Assembly: GCA_031282465.1 (NCBI GenBank)
Contig: JAITDR010000243.1
Location: 1 to 16,353 of the forward strand
Length of the DNA: 16,353 nt
Reading direction: 5' to 3'
Source of the DNA: Desulfovibrio sp.
GTDB lineage: Bacteria > Desulfobacterota > Desulfovibrionia > Desulfovibrionales > Desulfovibrionaceae
Shown here piece after piece: positions 13,755 to 16,353 of this stretch. Every line of letters begins with the position of its first letter. Within the stretch, counting starts at the first letter, position 1. The notes beneath the pieces were generated by a model. That model did no database searches. It was not told the origin of the DNA and was given only the letters and a program-made list of their open reading frames with translations. The translations under genes were made by a program, and so were the position numbers.

Positions 13755-13955
13755 TCAGGTATCGTCCCGGCTCTCAGTTTTTGTCTTGTCGGCGCGGGAT
13801 GGGGTGATGTCTATTTCGTCCGGCTCAGTGGCGGCTTTTTTGAAATTTTTGATGGCCTTGCCGAGGCCGCTGCCTATCTCCGGCAACCTTTTCGCTCCGA
13901 AGAGCACCAGACCTATAACGAGGACAACGAGAATTTCCTGAATGCCGATGCCCAT
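13755..13955 (-). CDS. tatA: Twin-arginine translocase subunit TatA
   Basis: A 66-residue TatA/E-type protein of the Tat system, which exports folded, often cofactor-bearing proteins across the inner membrane. The N-terminus [20 protein letters not shown] is a short periplasmic start plus one membrane helix. The hinge [22 protein letters not shown] is the conserved amphipathic helix, followed by a charged tail. An upstream ATG at 13976 would add 7 residues, but the ribosome site AAAGGGAGG lies between the two ATGs and fits 13955, which also gives the canonical MGIG start. It follows purF by 28 bp on the same strand and may be co-transcribed; tatB and tatC are not in the window. Confidence 0.95.
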   Translation of the reverse strand: MGIGIQEILVVLVIGLVLFGAKRLPEIGSGLGKAIKNFKKAATEPDEIDITPSRADKTKTESRDDT

Positions 13956-13959
13956 AGAT

Positions 13960-13968
13960 CCTCCCTTT
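13960..13968 (-). promoter_or_regulatory. Ribosome binding site deciding the tatA start
   Basis: AAAGGGAGG on the minus strand ends 4 nt before the ATG at 13955. It lies downstream of the alternative ATG at 13976, which has only a badly spaced AAAGGA. Confidence 0.65.
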
Positions 13969-13983
13969 ATAGACATTGTCCTT

Positions 13984-15387
13984 TCAAAGCGGTATCGGGA
14001 TGAATTCCGCTTTCAGGCGGTCCGAGCGTCCGGGGGCGGCCCGGTACTCGCCGCTCCAGCAGGAAGTACAGAAGGTGTCGGCATCGTCGCCGAACAAACC
14101 GGTCAGACCCTCCAGCGAAAGATATCCCAAACTGTCCATGTTGAGCAAGGTGCGTATTGCTTCAAGGTCCAGCCTGTGGGCAAGCAACTCTTCGCGCCGG
14201 GGAAAATCCACGCCGTAAATGCACGGATGGCGGGTTGGAGGGCAGGCGATACGCAGATGGACTTCGCGCGCACCCGCGGAACGCAGTTCCCGCCCCAAGG
14301 CCGAGGTGGTGGTTCCCCGGATAAGGGAATCGTCCACCAGGACCACGCGTTTGCCGCGCACCACCGCGCGCACGACGTTGTTTTTCATCCGCACGGCCGT
14401 GGCCCGCGCCTCCTGTCCGGGGGAGATGAAGCTGCGGCCGACGTAGTGGTTGCGGATAAGCCCCCGTTCAAAGGGCAGGTTGAGGCCGTCCGCATAGCCC
14501 ATGGCCGCGCTCATGCCCGAGTCGGGGATGGGCACGACGACGTCGGCATCGGCCGGATGTTCCTGCGCGAGCTTTATGCCGCTGCGCCTGCGGAACAGAT
14601 GCGGCGTCTCGCCGAAGACCAGGGAGTCCGGACGGGCGAAATAGATGAGTTCCAGCAGACATCGGGCCGGCGTGGGCGTGTTTTCGGCAAAAAACAGGGA
14701 GTGCAGGCCGTTCTCGTCAAAGACGACCATTTCTCCCGGTTCCACCTCCCGCTCAAAAACTGCTCCGATCTGGTCAAAGGCACAGGTTTCCGAAGCGACG
14801 GCCAATCCGTCGCCGAGATGCCCCAAGACCAGAGGACGGTATCCCAAAGGGTCGCGCGCGGCAATCAGGCGGTCGGGGAAAAGCAGGATCACGGCAAAGG
14901 CGGGCCCGGCCAGTGCCAGGATGCGGCCGATTTCCTTATCATTGACTGCCAGTTCATGCGCCAGAAGATGCAGAAAGATTTCGCTGTCCGTGCTTGTCTG
15001 GAAGAGCGCGCCGCCGGAACACAGGGCGTTGTACAATCTTTGCGAGTCGGCCAGATTGCCGTTGTGTGCGACGGCGGCTTCCCCGCCGGCATAGCGGCCT
15101 GTAAGGGGCTGCGCGTTGGCGGCGCTGCTTTCGCCCGCCGTCGAATAGCGGACATGCCCGACAGCCGCGTTGCCGGGCAAGCGGCGCGCGGCATCGTCGG
15201 CAAAGACGGAAGACACCAGCCCCATGCCTTTGTACACATGGAGGCGGCCGCCGTGGCTTGTCGCTATGCCGGCAGATTCCTGTCCGCGATGCTGCAGGGC
15301 GTGAAGGCCGAGAGCGGCAAGCGGCGCCGCTTCGGGCACATTGTACAGTCCGATGACGCCGCAGGCGTCGCGAGGATGATCATACAC
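13984..15387 (-). CDS. purF: Amidophosphoribosyltransferase, iron-sulfur type
   Basis: First committed step of purine synthesis: PRPP plus glutamine gives 5-phosphoribosylamine. It has 467 residues, normal. An 8-residue propeptide (MYDHPRDA) precedes C9, the expected N-terminal nucleophile after processing (CGVIGLY). [16 protein letters not shown] and HVRYSTAG belong to the glutaminase domain, and [14 protein letters not shown] is the PRPP loop. Cysteines in [25 protein letters not shown] and TFCTSC sit where the Bacillus-type enzyme binds a 4Fe-4S cluster, so this is the cluster-containing, propeptide-processed class. The start is GTG (15385-15387); nearby ATGs are out of frame. It lies 60 bp downstream of infA, separated by a candidate terminator. 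Confidence 0.97.
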   Translation of the reverse strand: MYDHPRDACGVIGLYNVPEAAPLAALGLHALQHRGQESAGIATSHGGRLHVYKGMGLVSSVFADDAARRLPGNAAVGHVRYSTAGESSAANAQPLTGRYAGGEAAVAHNGNLADSQRLYNALCSGGALFQTSTDSEIFLHLLAHELAVNDKEIGRILALAGPAFAVILLFPDRLIAARDPLGYRPLVLGHLGDGLAVASETCAFDQIGAVFEREVEPGEMVVFDENGLHSLFFAENTPTPARCLLELIYFARPDSLVFGETPHLFRRRSGIKLAQEHPADADVVVPIPDSGMSAAMGYADGLNLPFERGLIRNHYVGRSFISPGQEARATAVRMKNNVVRAVVRGKRVVLVDDSLIRGTTTSALGRELRSAGAREVHLRIACPPTRHPCIYGVDFPRREELLAHRLDLEAIRTLLNMDSLGYLSLEGLTGLFGDDADTFCTSCWSGEYRAAPGRSDRLKAEFIPIPL

Positions 15388-15402
15388 GGCATTACGCCCC
15401 GG

Positions 15403-15430
15403 TAAAGAAAACGTCCGGCTGCGGGGGACG
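15403..15430 (-). terminator. Candidate intrinsic terminator after infA, before purF
   Basis: On the minus strand CGTCC (15430-15426), a 9-nt loop and GGACG (15416-15412) are followed by TTTTCTTT. The stem is short. A second GGACG just upstream (15448-15444, including the infA stop) could pair with the same CGTCC instead, giving an alternative fold without the U-run. Confidence 0.5.
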
Positions 15431-15447
15431 CTTTCGGCGCGCCCGTC

Positions 15448-15666
15448 CTACTTCATTCGGTAGGTTATTCTTCCGCGCGTGAGGTCATACGGCGAAACTT
15501 CCACTTTGACCCTGTCGCCGGGCAGGATGCGGATATAAAACTTGCGCATTTTCCCTGAAATATGCGCCAGCACGGTGTGGCCGTTTTCCAGTTCCACCCG
15601 GAACATGGCGTTGGGCAAGGCCTCCTGCACAGTACCGTCTATTTCAAGCGCTTCTTCCTTGGCCAT
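15448..15666 (-). CDS. infA: Translation initiation factor IF-1
   Basis: A 72-residue protein, the exact family length, consisting of one OB-fold that binds the 30S A site during initiation. Core sequence [32 protein letters not shown] and [10 protein letters not shown] is almost identical to the bacterial consensus. The ATG (15664-15666) follows an ACGGGG ribosome site with about 5 nt spacing, and the stop is TAG. It is not in a ribosomal protein operon here, which is common for IF-1. Its leader contains long stem-loops. Confidence 0.97.
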   Translation of the reverse strand: MAKEEALEIDGTVQEALPNAMFRVELENGHTVLAHISGKMRKFYIRILPGDRVKVEVSPYDLTRGRITYRMK

Positions 15667-15680
15667 AAAAACCCCGTTTC

Positions 15681-15751
15681 AATCCACATCCGGCTCCGTC
15701 CACCGGAAGACTCCACCCAGGCGGATGGAAACCGGGTGGATTGTCTTCTCC
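15681..15751 (-). promoter_or_regulatory. Structured leader of infA with alternative stem-loops
   Basis: GAAGAC plus TCCACCC (15706-15718) can pair with GGGTGGA and GTCTTC (15734-15748): 13 pairs with a 2-nt bulge and a 15-nt loop. Part of the same right arm, GTGGATT (15736-15742), can instead pair with AATCCAC (15681-15687), close to the infA ribosome site. The two folds exclude each other. The pairings are visible; any regulatory role is inferred. Confidence 0.45.
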
Positions 15752-15762
15752 CTGAAGGGAAT

Positions 15763-15791
15763 ACTTTAAACTATAAAAGAATTTTTGATAA
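15763..15791 (-). promoter_or_regulatory. Weak promoter candidate for infA
   Basis: On the minus strand TTATCA (15791-15786) and TAAAGT (15768-15763) are separated by 17 nt in an AT-rich stretch between the merR terminator and the infA leader. Each hexamer matches only 4 of 6 consensus bases. A perfect TTGACA (15826-15821) lies further upstream but has no acceptable -10 at 16-18 nt. Confidence 0.28.
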
Positions 15792-15842
15792 GCGCTGTTC
15801 GTGCCATGTTTAGGCGGTCCTGTCAATCAGGGCAATCGGAGG

Positions 15843-15862
15843 AAAAATCGACAATTCGTCGA
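15843..15862 (-). terminator. Short intrinsic terminator after merR
   Basis: On the minus strand TCGAC, loop GAATT and GTCGA (15862-15848) are followed by TTTTT (15847-15843), 17 bp past the merR stop. Position and orientation fit; the stem is only 5 bp. Confidence 0.5.
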
Positions 15863-15879
15863 AATGGTTGATGGTTATT

Positions 15880-16311
15880 TCATCGTGAAGCCGGCAGCCG
15901 CCCGCAGGATGCGCAACATGACCTGTCGTCAAGGCTCCGCATAATGCCGCAGAGTTCACCCTCGCGTTCTCCTCCGCAGGTGCCGCGCAAGCGTTCAAGG
16001 TGCTTCTTCAAAAGCTCCAGGGAAGCTATTTTTGCGTCGACGTCGGCGATATGCGCGTCGATCAGATTCGCAACCCATGTGCAGTCACTCCGGGGTTTGT
16101 CCCTGAACAACAGCAGTTCCCTGATCTCCGACGGCCGCATGCCGTGCTCGCGGCAGTGCATGATGAAACCGAGCCTTTCCAGATCCTTCGGCCCGTACAG
16201 CCGATAATTGCCCTCCGTCCTTTCCGGCGCGGGCAGAAGACCTTCCTTCTCGTAATAGCGTATGGTCACCACTTTGCAGCCGCTTTTTTTCGCCAGTTCA
16301 CCGATTTTCAT
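15880..16311 (-). CDS. MerR-family metal-responsive regulator (CadR/PbrR/ZntR-like)
   Basis: A 143-residue activator of the MerR type, which twists promoters with over-long spacers. The winged-helix DNA-binding half is clear: MKIGELAKKSGCKVVTIRYY, EGLLPAPERTEGNYRLYG, then LERLGFIMHCREHGMRPSEIRELL. A long dimerisation helix follows. Metal-ligand candidates are C77 (DCTWVANLIDAHI), C112 (TCGGE) and C121 (LCGIM). This pattern resembles CadR/PbrR regulators of cadmium/lead/zinc, where the last two cysteines are six residues apart; here there are eight. The tail has an extra C132, C133, C136 cluster. No target efflux gene is in the window; it may lie beyond the right edge. GGGGG (16318-16322) precedes the ATG. 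Metal identity cannot be fixed from sequence alone. Confidence 0.9.
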   Translation of the reverse strand: MKIGELAKKSGCKVVTIRYYEKEGLLPAPERTEGNYRLYGPKDLERLGFIMHCREHGMRPSEIRELLLFRDKPRSDCTWVANLIDAHIADVDAKIASLELLKKHLERLRGTCGGEREGELCGIMRSLDDRSCCASCGRLPASR

Positions 16312-16353
16312 TTCTTTCCCCCGCAGCCTCTTTTCTTCGCCGCTTCACCGATT
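16277..16353 (-). repeat. 46-bp-spaced direct repeat of the merR 5' end
   Basis: The coding start of merR (16277-16307) is repeated at 16323-16353 with 27 of 31 bases identical. On the minus strand the upstream copy reads IGEAAKKRGC, matching IGELAKKSGC of MerR, then runs to a TGA overlapping the merR ATG. The repeat is cut by the window end, so its true extent is unknown. Confidence 0.7.

Noticed and set aside
13942..15405. A 487-residue plus-strand frame opposite purF
   Set aside because: Shadow of purF, which has all its catalytic and iron-sulfur residues; no domain is seen in the plus-strand frame.
15821..15826. A perfect TTGACA on the minus strand upstream of infA
   Set aside because: No acceptable -10 hexamer lies 16-18 nt downstream, so it is not called as a promoter.

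Overview
The window (about 60% GC by eye) looks like chromosomal sequence of a sulfate-reducing deltaproteobacterium of the Desulfovibrionaceae type. This is an inference from gene content: a CheB/HEAT/CheR/ParA/CheW/CheY/CheA chemosensory cluster whose order I recall from Desulfovibrio (from memory, not checked), an anaerobic-type CbiK chelatase, a radical-SAM MtaB-like enzyme, and a G/C-rich palindromic repeat of a kind I associate with this family. No rRNA, tRNA, insertion sequence, phage gene or CRISPR array was seen.

Layout, plus strand: (1) 1-8979 is a chemosensory gene cluster: the 3' part of cheB, a HEAT-repeat protein, cheR, a ParA/Soj-type ATPase, a CheW with an N-terminal extension, cheY, and after a 268-bp non-coding gap a 988-residue cheA. 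Together these make a receptor-methylation system (CheR/CheB), a phosphorelay (CheA/CheY), a coupling protein (CheW) and probably a positioning module (ParA plus an extended CheW or the HEAT protein). (2) 9174-13646 is a tightly packed housekeeping group: an unassigned SAM methyltransferase, rsmD, coaD, an mtaB-like tRNA methylthiotransferase, a small protein resembling DUF4911, and cbiK. The last four overlap each other and are likely translationally coupled.

Minus strand, converging on cbiK: merR (15880-16311), then infA, purF and tatA. Candidate intrinsic terminators lie after merR and after infA, and a large stem-loop lies between the convergent cbiK and tatA genes.

The least expected features are structural. 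The 3' end of cheB is followed by two full and one partial degenerate copies of itself at 78-79 bp spacing, filling the gap to the next gene. cbiK carries an in-frame, G/C-rich multi-hairpin repeat that adds about 40 residues. The 5' end of merR is duplicated 46 bp upstream at the right edge of the window. mtaB and cheA contain shorter in-frame tandem duplications in linkers. CheA has three Hpt-like modules, the third lacking the phospho-accepting histidine. I saw no clearly unknown multi-gene system; the ParA/CheW/HEAT part of the chemosensory cluster is the best candidate for uncharacterised biology.
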